Source: JACVRW01 sp034664085
GTDB taxonomy: Bacteria; Actinomycetota; Thermoleophilia; Solirubrobacterales; Thermoleophilaceae
DNA: 56,954 nucleotides
Direction: 5' to 3'
Assembly (NCBI GenBank): GCA_034664085.1
Contig: JAXDII010000039.1
Coordinates: 1-56,954 of the forward strand
In this document: in pieces, positions 14,908-23,389 of the stretch
Position numbering within the stretch: position 1 is the first letter of the stretch
Layout of the letters: each line of letters starts with the position of its first letter
Notes under the pieces: generated by a model
Databases searched by the model: none
Told to the model about the DNA's origin: nothing
What the model saw: only the letters and a program-made list of their open reading frames with translations
Translations under genes and position numbers: made by a program

Positions 14908-15720
14908 ATGAGGATTCCGTCTCCAATCCCTCGTAGCGCCCGGCCGCCCCTCTGGCGGGAGGCGCGCCTGGGACTGGAGGCCGCCGCCCTCTTCCGCGAC
15001 CCGATCCTGCGCGGCGACGGCATGCGCGACGGTCGCGGCCAGCCCGTGCTGCTGATCCCGGGCTTCCTCGCCGGCGACGGCTCGCTCGGCCTGATGGCCA
15101 ACTGGCTCTCGCGCGCCGGCTACCGGCCCTCGCGGGCCGGAATGCGCTCCAACGTCGGCTGCTCCGGAGCGGCGATCGAGCGCCTGGAGCAGCGGCTCGA
15201 CCGCGTCGTCGCCGAGCAGGGACAGCGCGCCGTCGTGATCGGCCAGAGCCGCGGGGGCAGCCTGGCCAAGGTGCTCGCGAGCCGCCGGCCCGACCTCGTC
15301 TGCGGCCTGGTGACGCTCGGCTCGCCCCACGTCGACCCGCTCGCCGTGCACCCGCTCGTGCGGCTGCAGGTGGAGGCCGTCAGCCGGCTGGGATCGCTCG
15401 GCGCCCCCGGCCTGTTCACGCGCGGCTGCCTCGACGGCGACTGCTGCGCGGACTTCTGGACCGCGCTGGCCGCGCCCCTGCCGCCGCGCGTGGGCTTCGT
15501 GGCCGTCTACTCGCGCAGCGACGGCGTGGTGGACTGGCGCGCCTGCCTCGATCCGGGCGCCGACGAGAACGTGGAGATCCGCGCCAGCCACTGTGGGATG
15601 GCGGTCAGTCCGGCGGCCTGGCGCGCCGTCGCGCAGGCGCTCGAGGGCTTCCGCGGAGCGGAGGCCCGCCGCGCGCCCGCCAAGCCCGGCCGGGCACGGA
15701 GGCTGCGCCCAGCGGCGTAG
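14908..15720 (+). CDS. Lipase/esterase-like alpha/beta hydrolase
   Basis: This 270-residue hydrolase has the segment PVLLIPGFLAGDGSL, a GxSxG nucleophile elbow GQSRGGS, and later candidates for the acid (YSRSDGVVDW) and histidine (ASHCGMAVS). The layout resembles PGAP1/triacylglycerol-lipase-like proteins. No signal peptide is apparent, so an intracellular role is likelier than secretion. The substrate is unknown. An Ala/Arg-rich tail follows the catalytic histidine. Confidence 0.82.
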   Translation: MRIPSPIPRSARPPLWREARLGLEAAALFRDPILRGDGMRDGRGQPVLLIPGFLAGDGSLGLMANWLSRAGYRPSRAGMRSNVGCSGAAIERLEQRLDRVVAEQGQRAVVIGQSRGGSLAKVLASRRPDLVCGLVTLGSPHVDPLAVHPLVRLQVEAVSRLGSLGAPGLFTRGCLDGDCCADFWTALAAPLPPRVGFVAVYSRSDGVVDWRACLDPGADENVEIRASHCGMAVSPAAWRAVAQALEGFRGAEARRAPAKPGRARRLRPAA

Positions 15721-15741
15721 ACGGATGTTCCCGGTGCGTCC

Positions 15742-15778
15742 GTGGCACCGTCCGGAATGCGCATGTATAAGTGAGCCG
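15742..15778 (+). promoter_or_regulatory. Promoter with near-consensus -10 and leaderless start
   Basis: GTGGCA (15742-15747), an 18-nt spacer, then TATAAG (15766-15771). The GTG start at 15779 follows after 7 nt, close to where transcription should begin. This is one of the best sigma-70-like promoters in the window. Confidence 0.6.
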
Positions 15779-16939
15779 GTGGCTCCGACTGGTCTCGCGC
15801 CTCGCACGTCGCTTGCTGACGTTCAGATCTCGAGCGATATCGAGGCGCTTGCCGATGACTGGGAGCAGCTCGCCGAGCGCGTCGACGGGTCGCCGTTCAT
15901 GCGGCCGGGGTGGATCTCCGCCTGGCTCGAAGCCTTCGGCACCGGGCAGCCGCAGGTGTTCACGGTCCGCCGCGACGGCGAGCTGGTCGCGCTCCTGCCG
16001 ATGGAGCGCCGGCGTGGCCGCCTGCGCTCCCCCTCGAACTGGCACTCCCCCGTCTTCGGGCCGCTGGCCACCGATGCCGAAGCTCGCGACCAGCTGCTCG
16101 CCGCCGTCTTCTCCGGCTCGCGTCCGAGCGTCGAGCTGAGCTTCCTGGACGGCGACGACGCCTCGCCGCTCCAGATCGACCGCGCCGCACGGGCATCCGG
16201 GCGGCTGGTCCTCGGCCGCCCGATCGCCTGGTGCCCCGTCGTCGACATCAGCGGCTCCTTCGAGGACTACCTGGGCGGCCTGTCGCGCAACCGCCGCAAG
16301 AGCCTGAAGCGGGGCAGGCGCCTGCTCGAGGCAGCCGGCAGCGTCACCTTCGACGTCCACCGCGGCGTCCACGGACTCGACCGGGCACTGCGGGAGCTGT
16401 TCGCAGTCGAGTGCTCCGGGTGGAAGGGCTCGCGCGGCACGGCGATCAGCTCCTGCGCCCACACCGAGCGCTTCTACACCGAGGTCGCGCGCTGGGCGGC
16501 CGAGCGCGGCTGGCTGCAGCTGTCGTTCTTGCGCTTCGACGGACACGCGATCGCGTGCGACTACTCGATCGAGTTCCAGGGCGTCCAGTACTCGCTCAAG
16601 TCCGGCTACGACGAGGAGTACCGCGCCTTCGGGCCCGGCGCCCTGCTGCTGCGCGACCAGCTCGAGGAGTGCTTTGCCCGCGCCCTGTCGCGCATGGAGC
16701 TGCTCGGCACCGAAGACCCCTTCAAGCTGAGCTGGACCAACCGGTCGTCCGACCGTACGCGCCTGCACGCGTTCAGCCGCAGCTCGGCAGGGCTGGCGCA
16801 CTGGTCGCGGGTGGCTGGCCGGGAAAGCCTCCGCCCCGCGGTCCACTGGGTCCGGCAGCGCATGCGCACCGGGCTGGCGAGAGGCACCCACGCCGTCGGC
16901 GGCGGGCTAGGCCTCGAGCCGCTGCTCAGCGCGCTGTAG
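15779..16939 (+). CDS. BioF2/CelD-like GNAT acyltransferase
   Basis: This 386-residue protein has an N-terminal region with FMRPGWISAWLEAF and VFTVRRDGELVALLPM, then the FemAB/BioF2-like GNAT segment GGLSRNRRKSLKRGRRLLE and FLRFDGHAIACDYSIEFQG. Members of this fold move acyl or aminoacyl groups, often in envelope polysaccharide or lipid synthesis, but the acceptor is unknown. It is not clustered with polysaccharide genes. GTG 15779 is selected from the adjacent -10. Its 3' end overlaps the convergent methyltransferase gene by 14 nt. Confidence 0.85.
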   Translation: MAPTGLAPRTSLADVQISSDIEALADDWEQLAERVDGSPFMRPGWISAWLEAFGTGQPQVFTVRRDGELVALLPMERRRGRLRSPSNWHSPVFGPLATDAEARDQLLAAVFSGSRPSVELSFLDGDDASPLQIDRAARASGRLVLGRPIAWCPVVDISGSFEDYLGGLSRNRRKSLKRGRRLLEAAGSVTFDVHRGVHGLDRALRELFAVECSGWKGSRGTAISSCAHTERFYTEVARWAAERGWLQLSFLRFDGHAIACDYSIEFQGVQYSLKSGYDEEYRAFGPGALLLRDQLEECFARALSRMELLGTEDPFKLSWTNRSSDRTRLHAFSRSSAGLAHWSRVAGRESLRPAVHWVRQRMRTGLARGTHAVGGGLGLEPLLSAL

Positions 16940-17597
16940 CCGGCTCGAGCACGTAGAGCCGGATGTAGGAGCGCGCCGCCTCGCTGCGCCGCGGCCGCAG
17001 GCGCCCGGCGACCCGCTCGAGGCGGAAGCGACCGGTGCTCATCAGCCGGTCGTGCTCCTTGGGGTTCAGGTAGATCAGCCGCACCGTGCGCGGGTGGCGG
17101 TCGACGGAGGCGATCAGGTTCGCCATGACCGCGTCGAAGGTGGCGCCGCGGAAGGGGTTGTAGATGTAAACGACCGTGACCTCCGCGGGGATCTCGTACT
17201 CGAGCACGTCGGCCGTGACCAGCTCGACCTGCCTGCAGCGAGGCCGTTGGCGCGTCGTGGCCAGGTTGCGGCGCGCGATCGCGTTGAGCTCCTCGGAGAT
17301 CTCGACGCCGATCACCTTGGCGAACGGGTAGCGCGCCGCGAGCAGGACGACGCGGCCCTTGCCCGAGCCCAGGTCGAGGAACACGTCGTGGGGCTTGACC
17401 TCGCCGCGCCTCAACATCCGCCGCAGGTCCAGCCAGCCCGAGCCCTCGTAGCCCTCGCGCTCGTAGTCTCCGACGTTGAGCTCCTCGAGCTCGACCACCC
17501 CGTGCGTGTCGATGTTCAGCGCGCGCTCGACCAGCTGGATGCCGGCCCTCCGCAGGTGCCCGAGCCGCCTACGGATGGCGCGTGGGAGGTCAGGCAT
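16926..17597 (-). CDS. Class I SAM-dependent methyltransferase
   Basis: This 223-residue protein has motif I DVFLDLGSGKGRVVLLAA, acidic residue VIGVEISEEL for ribose binding, and a YIYNPF motif resembling the NPPF/DPPY signature of amide- or DOT1-like methyltransferases. The substrate is not predictable. A GGGAG precedes ATG 17597 by about 5 nt. A small membrane protein gene sits 28 nt upstream on the same strand. Confidence 0.88.
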   Translation of the reverse strand: MPDLPRAIRRRLGHLRRAGIQLVERALNIDTHGVVELEELNVGDYEREGYEGSGWLDLRRMLRRGEVKPHDVFLDLGSGKGRVVLLAARYPFAKVIGVEISEELNAIARRNLATTRQRPRCRQVELVTADVLEYEIPAEVTVVYIYNPFRGATFDAVMANLIASVDRHPRTVRLIYLNPKEHDRLMSTGRFRLERVAGRLRPRRSEAARSYIRLYVLEPATAR

Positions 17598-17625
17598 CGC
17601 TCCCGCGAAGTCTATGTGGACGCGC

Positions 17626-17820
17626 CTAGCGGGTGCCGCGCGTCCAGTTGCTCATCGAGACGCGCTCGTCGCGGCCCGACGCGCTGCCCGGCCCGAAGGC
17701 GCCGGGAGCTCCGCCATGGACCTTGCCGTACGGCGTCTCGGAGATGCCGCTCCCCGAGACCGTGTAGTAGCCGTACACGACTCCGAAGAACATCACGATG
17801 CAAAAGATCACGATCTCCAT
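17626..17820 (-). CDS. Small single-pass membrane protein
   Basis: This 64-residue protein starts MEIVIFCIVMFFGVVYGYY, a single transmembrane helix at residues 2-19, followed by a glycine-rich, probably disordered tail (GKVHGGAPGAFGPGSASG). GGAGG lies 8 nt before ATG 17820, a clear ribosome-binding site that decides the start over longer in-frame options. No family is recognised. The methyltransferase follows 28 nt downstream. Confidence 0.6.
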   Translation of the reverse strand: MEIVIFCIVMFFGVVYGYYTVSGSGISETPYGKVHGGAPGAFGPGSASGRDERVSMSNWTRGTR

Positions 17821-17887
17821 GCCGCCAGCCTCCCGCGTGGCGATGGCAGCGGGTGTGACGTGCGTCACGCCCGACGGGCCGCGGGCG

Positions 17888-17900
17888 TAGCCTGCGCCGC
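17888..17900 (+). promoter_or_regulatory. Predicted -10 (TAGCCT) for sulfurtransferase
   Basis: TAGCCT at 17888-17893 is 7 nt before GTG 17901; there is no Shine-Dalgarno. Confidence 0.5.
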
Positions 17901-18713
17901 GTGAGCGAGCGCTTCGGCCCAGTCGTGCAGCCGGACTGGCTGCGCGAGCACCTCGGCGAGCCGGGACTCGCCGTCGTGGACTGCCGCTTCGTCCTCGGCC
18001 AGCCGGGCGCCGGCGAGCGCGCCTGGCTGGCGGGCCACATCCCCGGCGCCTCCGCGCTCGACGTGGACCGCGACCTCGCCTCAGAGCCCGGCGCCGGCGG
18101 CCGCCACCCGCTGCCCGCCGCCGGCGGCTTCGAGGCCGCCGCGCGCCGCGCCGGCATCGGCGACGGCACGCGCGTAGTGGCCTACGACGAGTCCGGCGAG
18201 GGCGGGGCCGCGCGGCTCTGGTGGCTGCTGCGCCACTTCGGCCACCGCGACGCGGCGGTGCTGGACGGCGGCCTGCGCGCGTGGCGCGAGGCGGGCGGGC
18301 CGGTGCGAGCCGGCGGCGAACAGCCGCCGGCGGGCGACTTCAGCGCGCGGCCTCGAGGCGGCGACACGGCCAGCGCCGATGAGGTCTCGGGCTCATCGCC
18401 GCGCCTGCTCGACGCGCGCGCTTCGGAGCGCTTCCGCGGCGAGTCCGAGCCGATCGACCCGGTGGCCGGCCACATCCCAGGCGCGCGCAGCGTGCCGTCC
18501 GCCACGGTCGCTCCGGACGGGCGCTACCTGGAGCCGGGGCAGCTGCGCGAGCGGCTGGGCGGCGAGCCGTTCGTGGCCTACTGCGGCTCGGGGGTGACCG
18601 CCTGCACGCTGCTAGTGGCCGCGGAGCTGGCCGGCGTCGAGGCCCGCCTCTACCCCGGCTCGTGGAGCGAGTGGTGCGCGCGCGGGCTGCCCGTTGAGAC
18701 CGGCGACGCCTAG
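17901..18713 (+). CDS. sseA: Two-domain rhodanese: 3-mercaptopyruvate/thiosulfate sulfurtransferase
   Basis: This 270-residue enzyme has tandem rhodanese domains. The N-terminal one is inactive (no cysteine; AYDESGEGGAARLWW). The C-terminal one carries the loop YCGSGVTACTLL, whose CGSGVTA form is typical of mercaptopyruvate sulfurtransferases. It would transfer sulfane sulfur to cyanide, thiols or protein acceptors. The symbol reflects the family; in vivo substrate preference is not shown. Confidence 0.9.
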   Translation: MSERFGPVVQPDWLREHLGEPGLAVVDCRFVLGQPGAGERAWLAGHIPGASALDVDRDLASEPGAGGRHPLPAAGGFEAAARRAGIGDGTRVVAYDESGEGGAARLWWLLRHFGHRDAAVLDGGLRAWREAGGPVRAGGEQPPAGDFSARPRGGDTASADEVSGSSPRLLDARASERFRGESEPIDPVAGHIPGARSVPSATVAPDGRYLEPGQLRERLGGEPFVAYCGSGVTACTLLVAAELAGVEARLYPGSWSEWCARGLPVETGDA

Positions 18714-18771
18714 GGACTGCTCTCTCGAGCCGCGTGACCTCGTTGATGTACTCGACCTTGCAGCCCAATGC

Positions 18772-19197
18772 TCACGGCGCGCCGTCCGTATCGGCGCGCC
18801 ACCAGGTGCAGCGCTGCGGCTCGAGCCGCAGCAGCGGCCCCTGCGGGCGCTGCTGCGCGTACTGGGGGTACTTCCCGACGAGGGCCTCCAGGGCGGGCCC
18901 GAGCGGCTCCACCGTGACCGGCCCGCGCAGCTCGACCCAGGCGAGCCGCGACCAGTCGTCGTCGTAGTGGTCTACGAGCAGCGCCGCGTCGGGCCGGCGC
19001 CGCAGGCGGCGCACCCGCGCAGGCTCGGCGGTGCGCTTGGGCTTGTGGTCGATGGCGCTCCACAGCGCGCCCTCCCAGACCGCGAACGTCACCGGCAGCA
19101 CGCGCGGCAAATCCTCCTCGTCGAGCAGAGCCAGGCGCGCCACGCGCGCCGTCCCGATCAGCTCGACGGCCCAGCCGGGGATCGTCTCCAGGGCCAC
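18772..19197 (-). CDS. PPOX-class F420-dependent-type flavoprotein (Rv0121-like)
   Basis: This 141-residue split-barrel protein matches the PPOX class in VARLALLDEEDLPRVLPVTFAV, the DHKPKRT loop that contacts cofactor phosphate, and LLVDHYDDDWSRLAWVELRG. That arrangement is the one seen in the Rv0121c-like actinobacterial group, which probably uses F420. The substrate is unknown. GTG 19197 follows TAGAGT by 6 nt. Confidence 0.85.
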   Translation of the reverse strand: MALETIPGWAVELIGTARVARLALLDEEDLPRVLPVTFAVWEGALWSAIDHKPKRTAEPARVRRLRRRPDAALLVDHYDDDWSRLAWVELRGPVTVEPLGPALEALVGKYPQYAQQRPQGPLLRLEPQRCTWWRADTDGAP

Positions 19198-19209
19198 GGG
19201 GCGACTCTA
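19198..19209 (-). promoter_or_regulatory. Predicted -10 (TAGAGT) for PPOX gene
   Basis: On the minus strand TAGAGT (19209-19204) ends 6 nt before GTG 19197, with no Shine-Dalgarno. Confidence 0.45.
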
Positions 19210-19251
19210 GAGCGGCCATTCCGTCCTCTGCGAGCGCCACGATGCCCAGGC

Positions 19252-19632
19252 ATGCCCTCCACCAAGCTCGTCATCGGCGGCGCCGCGGCAACAGCGGCGC
19301 TGGGTATCCGCGTGGCGCGCTCGCTCTACGGCCGCTGGCGCGTCCTCCCGGAGGCGGACCGCCGGCGCATCGAGACGCTCGCCGAGGACCTGAAGTCCCA
19401 GGCATTCGCGCTGCGCGGCGCGTCCGACACCGAACACGCCGAAGCGAACCTGCGCGCCGCCAACGAGACGTTCGCGGCGGCGCTCGTGGAGACGGCCGAG
19501 GCCGATCCCGAGATCGACGCTACCGAGGTGCACGAGCTGCGCGAGGACCTGCGCCGGGAGCTGGAGCGGCTGGCCACGGCCGACATTAAGGCTTTGAGAA
19601 GCAGGCGCGAGGCCGCACCCCCACCCGGTTAG
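19252..19632 (+). CDS. Hypothetical protein, single N-terminal membrane helix
   Basis: This 126-residue protein has a short hydrophobic N-terminus (LVIGGAAATAALGIRVA) and then an all-helical, highly charged remainder with heptad-like spacing (VHELREDLRRELERL), which could form a coiled coil. No family is recognised. It lies directly before the osmoprotectant importer and its TAG stop forms the start of a TAGCAT hexamer that may drive that operon. Confidence 0.6.
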   Translation: MPSTKLVIGGAAATAALGIRVARSLYGRWRVLPEADRRRIETLAEDLKSQAFALRGASDTEHAEANLRAANETFAAALVETAEADPEIDATEVHELREDLRRELERLATADIKALRSRREAAPPPG

Positions 19633-19664
19633 CATTGCGGCTCCTTTCGGGGAGCCTCCACCCC
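19630..19664 (+). promoter_or_regulatory. Predicted promoter and leader of ABC importer operon
   Basis: TAGCAT at 19630-19635 (its TAG is the preceding gene's stop) would start transcription near 19642. GGGGAG at 19649-19654 then lies 10 nt before TTG 19665. The same TAGCAT hexamer plus leader and GGGGAG design precedes pntAA. Confidence 0.45.
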
Positions 19665-20855
19665 TTGAACAGTTCCGACTCCGCCCAGTCTCTGGGGCCG
19701 TCGTCACGTCCCGCCGCCGCGACCCTCGAGTTCAGGGACGCCACCAAGCGCTACCCGGGACAGTCCGAGCCCGCCGTCGACCACCTGACGCTCGCGGTGC
19801 CCGCCGGCGAGATCTGCGTGCTGGTCGGCCCGTCCGGCTGCGGCAAGACCACCGCCATGCGCATGGTCAACCGCATGATCGACATCACCGAGGGCGACAT
19901 CCTGCTCGACGGGTCCAGCGTCCGGGAGCGCAACCCCGCCGCGCTGCGCCGCGAGATCGGCTACGCGATCCAGCAGATCGGGCTGTTCCCGCACCTGAGC
20001 GTGGCGGACAACGTCGCCACCGTCCCGCGCCTGCTGGGGTGGCCGAAGGACCGCATCCGGCAGCGCGTCGACGAGATGCTCGAGCTGGTCAGCCTCGACC
20101 CGCACGAGACCCGCGGGCGCTTCCCCGCGCAGCTCTCCGGCGGCCAGCGCCAGCGCGTCGGGGTGGCCCGCGCCCTCGCGGTGGACCCGCCGCTGATGCT
20201 GATGGACGAGCCGTTCGGGGCGATCGACCCGATCAACCGCGAGCGCCTCCAGAACGAGTTCCTGCGGCTGCAGCGCGAGATCCGCAAGACGATCGTCTTC
20301 GTCACCCACGACATCGACGAGGCGATCAAGATGGGCGACCGGATCGCGGTGATGCAGCAGGGCGGCAAGCTGGCCCAGTACGCGCCGCCCGCCGAGCTCC
20401 TGATGTATCCGGCGAACCGCTTCGTGGAGGACTTCGTGGGCGCCGACCGGGCGCTGAAGCGCCTCGCGCTCCAGCGCGTGCGCGACGTCGACCTGTGGAA
20501 GGCGCCGCTCGTGCGCGTCGGCGAGCCGGTGGCCGAGGTGCGCGCGAAGGGCGCCGACAGCGAGGTGCCGTACCCGCTCCTGATCGACGACGCGGGCCGC
20601 CCACTGGGCTGGCTGTCCGAGCGCGCGCTGATGGGCGAGCGCGTCGATGGCGAGCTGCGCTCGAAGGCCGAGCCCGTCCTGGATCTGGAGGACGTGCTGC
20701 GCGACGCGCTGTCCGCCCTGCTCGCCGAAGAGGCGCAGTACGGGCCGGTGGTCAACGAGCGCGGCGAGGTGGTCGGCGTGCTGTCGATCGAGATCCTCGC
20801 GCACGCGCTGCGCACCGATCCCGACGAGGTCCCCTCCGGGGCCGACGCCGTATGA
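19665..20855 (+). CDS. opuCA: Glycine betaine/choline ABC importer ATPase with CBS domains
   Basis: This 396-residue subunit has Walker A (GPSGCGKTT), the Q-loop, signature LSGGQRQRV, Walker B (LMLMDEPFGAIDP) and switch VTHDIDEA, then two C-terminal CBS-like segments (about 270-390), the ionic-strength or nucleotide sensor of OpuA/OpuC-type importers. TTG 19665 is preferred because GGGGAG precedes it; a TTG at 19635 is possible. The next gene is separated by 55 bp that hold a repeat element, unlike the overlapping junctions later in the operon. Confidence 0.92.
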   Translation: MNSSDSAQSLGPSSRPAAATLEFRDATKRYPGQSEPAVDHLTLAVPAGEICVLVGPSGCGKTTAMRMVNRMIDITEGDILLDGSSVRERNPAALRREIGYAIQQIGLFPHLSVADNVATVPRLLGWPKDRIRQRVDEMLELVSLDPHETRGRFPAQLSGGQRQRVGVARALAVDPPLMLMDEPFGAIDPINRERLQNEFLRLQREIRKTIVFVTHDIDEAIKMGDRIAVMQQGGKLAQYAPPAELLMYPANRFVEDFVGADRALKRLALQRVRDVDLWKAPLVRVGEPVAEVRAKGADSEVPYPLLIDDAGRPLGWLSERALMGERVDGELRSKAEPVLDLEDVLRDALSALLAEEAQYGPVVNERGEVVGVLSIEILAHALRTDPDEVPSGADAV

Positions 20856-20874
20856 CCACGCGCCAGCCGGACGT

Positions 20875-20908
20875 CAGCGGGGGTCCGGGGGCGTGAGCCC
20901 CCCGGCTG
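20875..20908. repeat. GC hairpin repeat family A, copy 4 (inverted, inside operon)
   Basis: Read on the minus strand this is CAGCCGGGGGGCTCACG followed by CCCCCGGACCCCCGCTG, matching copies 1 and 2 at 12.5-12.8 kb apart from one extra G and one base change. It fills most of the gap between the importer ATPase and its first permease and would form a strong hairpin in the mRNA. Confidence 0.75.
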
Positions 20909-20910
20909 TC

Positions 20911-21606
20911 ATGACCCTGGCCCAGGTTGAGATCCGCGACCGCAGCGACACCTGCGAGGCCAACAACGGCTTCTGCCCGGACTGGATCGCCGACAACTTC
21001 GACCGCTACGTGGACCCCTTCTTCCAGCACGTGCTGCTGACCGTGCTCGCCGTAGGCATCGGGTTCGCCATCTCGTTCACGCTCGCGCTCGTGGCGTACA
21101 GGCGGCGCTGGCTGATCAGCCCGATCACTCAGGTCACGGGGATCCTCTACACGATCCCCAGCATCGCGGCGTTCTTCCTGCTGCTGCCGATCACCGGCCG
21201 CGGGAACGACACCGCGCTGATCGCGCTCGTCGCTTACGTGCTGCTGATCATCTTCCGCAACGTCCTGGCCGGGCTCGACAACGTGCCCGCCGACACCAAG
21301 GACGCGGGCCGCGGCATGGGCCTGACCGACCGCCAGCTGCTGTGGCGCGTGGAGGTCCCTCTCGCCCTGCCCGAGATCATGGCCGGCCTGCGCATCGCCG
21401 CCACCACGACCGTCGGCCTGGCCACACTCGCGTTCTTCGCCGGCGCAGGCGGCCTGGGCGAGCAGATCTTCGCCGACATCACGTTCAAGTCGAACGTCGT
21501 GGTGGCCGGCGGCCTCGCCGTGCTGCTGGCCGCGGTGCTGGACGGCCTGATCCTGCTGGTGCAGCGCGCGATCACGCCCTGGACCCGGGCGGTCGCCGCG
21601 CGATGA
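20911..21606 (+). CDS. opuCB: Osmoprotectant ABC importer permease 1
   Basis: This 231-residue inner-membrane protein has about five or six helices. The EAA coupling loop is DAGRGMGLTDRQLLWRVEVP. ATG 20911 is used; an in-frame GTG at 20893 lies inside the repeat hairpin. The end overlaps the second permease (ATGA). The pair of permeases plus one lipoprotein and one CBS-ATPase is the OpuC/OsmF-type arrangement. Confidence 0.9.
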   Translation: MTLAQVEIRDRSDTCEANNGFCPDWIADNFDRYVDPFFQHVLLTVLAVGIGFAISFTLALVAYRRRWLISPITQVTGILYTIPSIAAFFLLLPITGRGNDTALIALVAYVLLIIFRNVLAGLDNVPADTKDAGRGMGLTDRQLLWRVEVPLALPEIMAGLRIAATTTVGLATLAFFAGAGGLGEQIFADITFKSNVVVAGGLAVLLAAVLDGLILLVQRAITPWTRAVAAR

Positions 21607-22361
21607 CCACCACGATGGCCTTCCTCGGCTCGTTCGGCGACGCGATCGACTTCATCTTCAGCGAGCGTCCGTCGCCGGCGGGCGGAACCGACGTCGGCGG
21701 GCTCGGCGAGATGTGGGAGCTGATGCGCGAGCACCTCTGGCTCTCGTTCGCCGCCATGGCGATCGCGTGCGCCGTCTCGATCCCGCTCGGGCTCTGGCTC
21801 GGGCACGTCGGCAAGGGCGGCTTCCTCGCGATCAACGCCTCGAACGTGGGGCGCGCCGTCCCCAGCCTCGCCCTGATCGCGTTCTTCGTCGCCTACCTCG
21901 GCGTGGGCTTCACGAACCTGGTGCTGGCGCTCGTGCTGCTGGCCATCCCCCCGATCCTCACCAACGCGTACACCGCGGTCCGGCAGGTCGAGCGCGAGAC
22001 CGTCGACGCCGCCCGCGGCATGGGCATGACCGGCTTCCAGATCGTCCGGCGCGTGGAGCTGCCGCTCGCGCTGCCCCTGATCTTCGGCGGCGTACGGATC
22101 TCGGCGGTCAACGTGGTCGCCACCGCGACGATCGCCCCGCTCGCCGGCGTCGTGACGCTCGGCGACCCGATCATCAACGTCAACACCTACGGTGACGAGG
22201 GGAGGCTCGCGGCCGCGATCGTCGTCGCGCTGCTGGCCGTGGTCACCGAGGTCGCGCTCGGCGCGGTGCAGCGTGCCGTGACCCCGCGTGGCCTGAAGCT
22301 GGAGGCCGGCAAGCGACGCCGGCTCCCGTTCCCGATGACAAGGAGAGAAGCGACCTCATGA
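21603..22361 (+). CDS. opuCD: Osmoprotectant ABC importer permease 2
   Basis: This 252-residue permease has an N-terminal extracytoplasmic segment, five or six helices, and a coupling loop DAARGMGMTGFQIVRRVELP. Both ends use four-base ATGA overlaps (with permease 1 and with the binding protein), so stoichiometric translation is likely. It should pair with permease 1 as a heterodimeric channel. Confidence 0.92.
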   Translation: MTTTMAFLGSFGDAIDFIFSERPSPAGGTDVGGLGEMWELMREHLWLSFAAMAIACAVSIPLGLWLGHVGKGGFLAINASNVGRAVPSLALIAFFVAYLGVGFTNLVLALVLLAIPPILTNAYTAVRQVERETVDAARGMGMTGFQIVRRVELPLALPLIFGGVRISAVNVVATATIAPLAGVVTLGDPIINVNTYGDEGRLAAAIVVALLAVVTEVALGAVQRAVTPRGLKLEAGKRRRLPFPMTRREATS

Positions 22362-23341
22362 AGACCCCCCGCTGGGTCGCCCTGCTGATGCTGTTGCTGG
22401 CCTCGCTCGCGCTGGGCGCGTGCGGCAGCGACGACGATGACGACGGTGGCGGCGACGCCGCCTCCACGACCGCGGAGGAGGCGCCTTCCGCCGGCATCCA
22501 GAACAACGCCGACAACGCCTCCACCAAGCTCACGATCGGATCGAAGAACTTCACCGAGCAGAAGGTGCTCGGGGAGATCTACGCCCAGGCGCTCGCAGCG
22601 GCCGGGTACGACGTGTCCAAGGAGCTCAACCTCGGCGACGAGAAGACGGCGCTCAAGGCGCTCGAGCAGGGCGAGATCAGCGCGTATCCGGAGTACACCG
22701 GCACGGCGCTGCTGTCCTTCTTCGGCAAGCAGGCCGACGAGCTGCCCAAGGACGAGCAGGCCGCCTACGAGGAGGCCAAGGCGGGCTTCGCCGAGAAGGG
22801 CCTGACGGCGCTGCCGCCGACGCCGTTCGTGAGCTCGAACGAGGTCGCGGTGACCAAGGAGACGGCCGACGAGCTGGGCCTCCAGAAGATCTCCGACCTC
22901 AAGGGCAAGTCCCAGGACCTGACGCTCTACGGCACCCCCGAGTGCCGGCAGCGGCTCGACTGCCTGCTCGGGCTGCAGGAGGTCTACGGGCTCAAGTTCA
23001 AGAAGTTCGTCCCGGTCGACATCGCCCTGCGCCACGAGGTGCTGAGCAAGGGCCAGGCGGACGTGTCGATCGTGTTCACGACCGACCCGCAGAACAAGCG
23101 CGAAGGCTTCGTCCTGCTCGAGGACGACAAGGGGATGTTCCCGCCCTACAACTCGACGCTGGTCGTGCGCGACGACGTGCTCGAGAAGGCCGGGCCCGAC
23201 ATGGAGAAGGTCGTGACCCAGGTCAACGAGGGTCTCACGGACGAGGTCATGCAGGAGCTGAACGCACGCGTGGACCTCGACAAGAAGACGCCGGAGGCGG
23301 TCGCCGGCGAGTACCTGTCGGAGTCCGGGCTCGTCGAGTAG
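22358..23341 (+). CDS. opuCC: Osmoprotectant-binding lipoprotein
   Basis: This 327-residue protein begins with a lipoprotein signal (lipobox LGAC near residues 19-22), then an unusual acidic linker GSDDDDDGGG. The binding domain starts at LTIGSKNFTEQKVLGEIYAQ, the hallmark of OpuAC/ProX-like quaternary-amine receptors, and continues with YPEYTGTALL. It captures the solute outside the membrane for the two permeases. An intrinsic-terminator-like hairpin follows 17 nt after the stop. Confidence 0.93.
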   Translation: MKTPRWVALLMLLLASLALGACGSDDDDDGGGDAASTTAEEAPSAGIQNNADNASTKLTIGSKNFTEQKVLGEIYAQALAAAGYDVSKELNLGDEKTALKALEQGEISAYPEYTGTALLSFFGKQADELPKDEQAAYEEAKAGFAEKGLTALPPTPFVSSNEVAVTKETADELGLQKISDLKGKSQDLTLYGTPECRQRLDCLLGLQEVYGLKFKKFVPVDIALRHEVLSKGQADVSIVFTTDPQNKREGFVLLEDDKGMFPPYNSTLVVRDDVLEKAGPDMEKVVTQVNEGLTDEVMQELNARVDLDKKTPEAVAGEYLSESGLVE

Positions 23342-23358
23342 AGCCTGAGGGAGGAGCT

Positions 23359-23388
23359 GGCGCGCCCCCGCCCCGGTGGGGGCGCGCC
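23359..23388 (+). terminator. Hairpin after importer operon
   Basis: An 11-bp perfect stem GGCGCGCCCCC/GGGGGCGCGCC with an 8-nt loop (23370-23377) lies 17 nt after the stop codon. There is no T-run, as is common in high-GC genomes. The predicted mtnA -10 begins 2 nt later. Confidence 0.7.
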
Positions 23389-23389
23389 A

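Noticed and set aside
18776..18800. GGCGCGCC/GGCGCGCC hairpin near the SseA/PPOX convergent ends
   Set aside because: It lies within the PPOX coding region and GGCGCGCC is self-complementary by composition; not enough to call a terminator.
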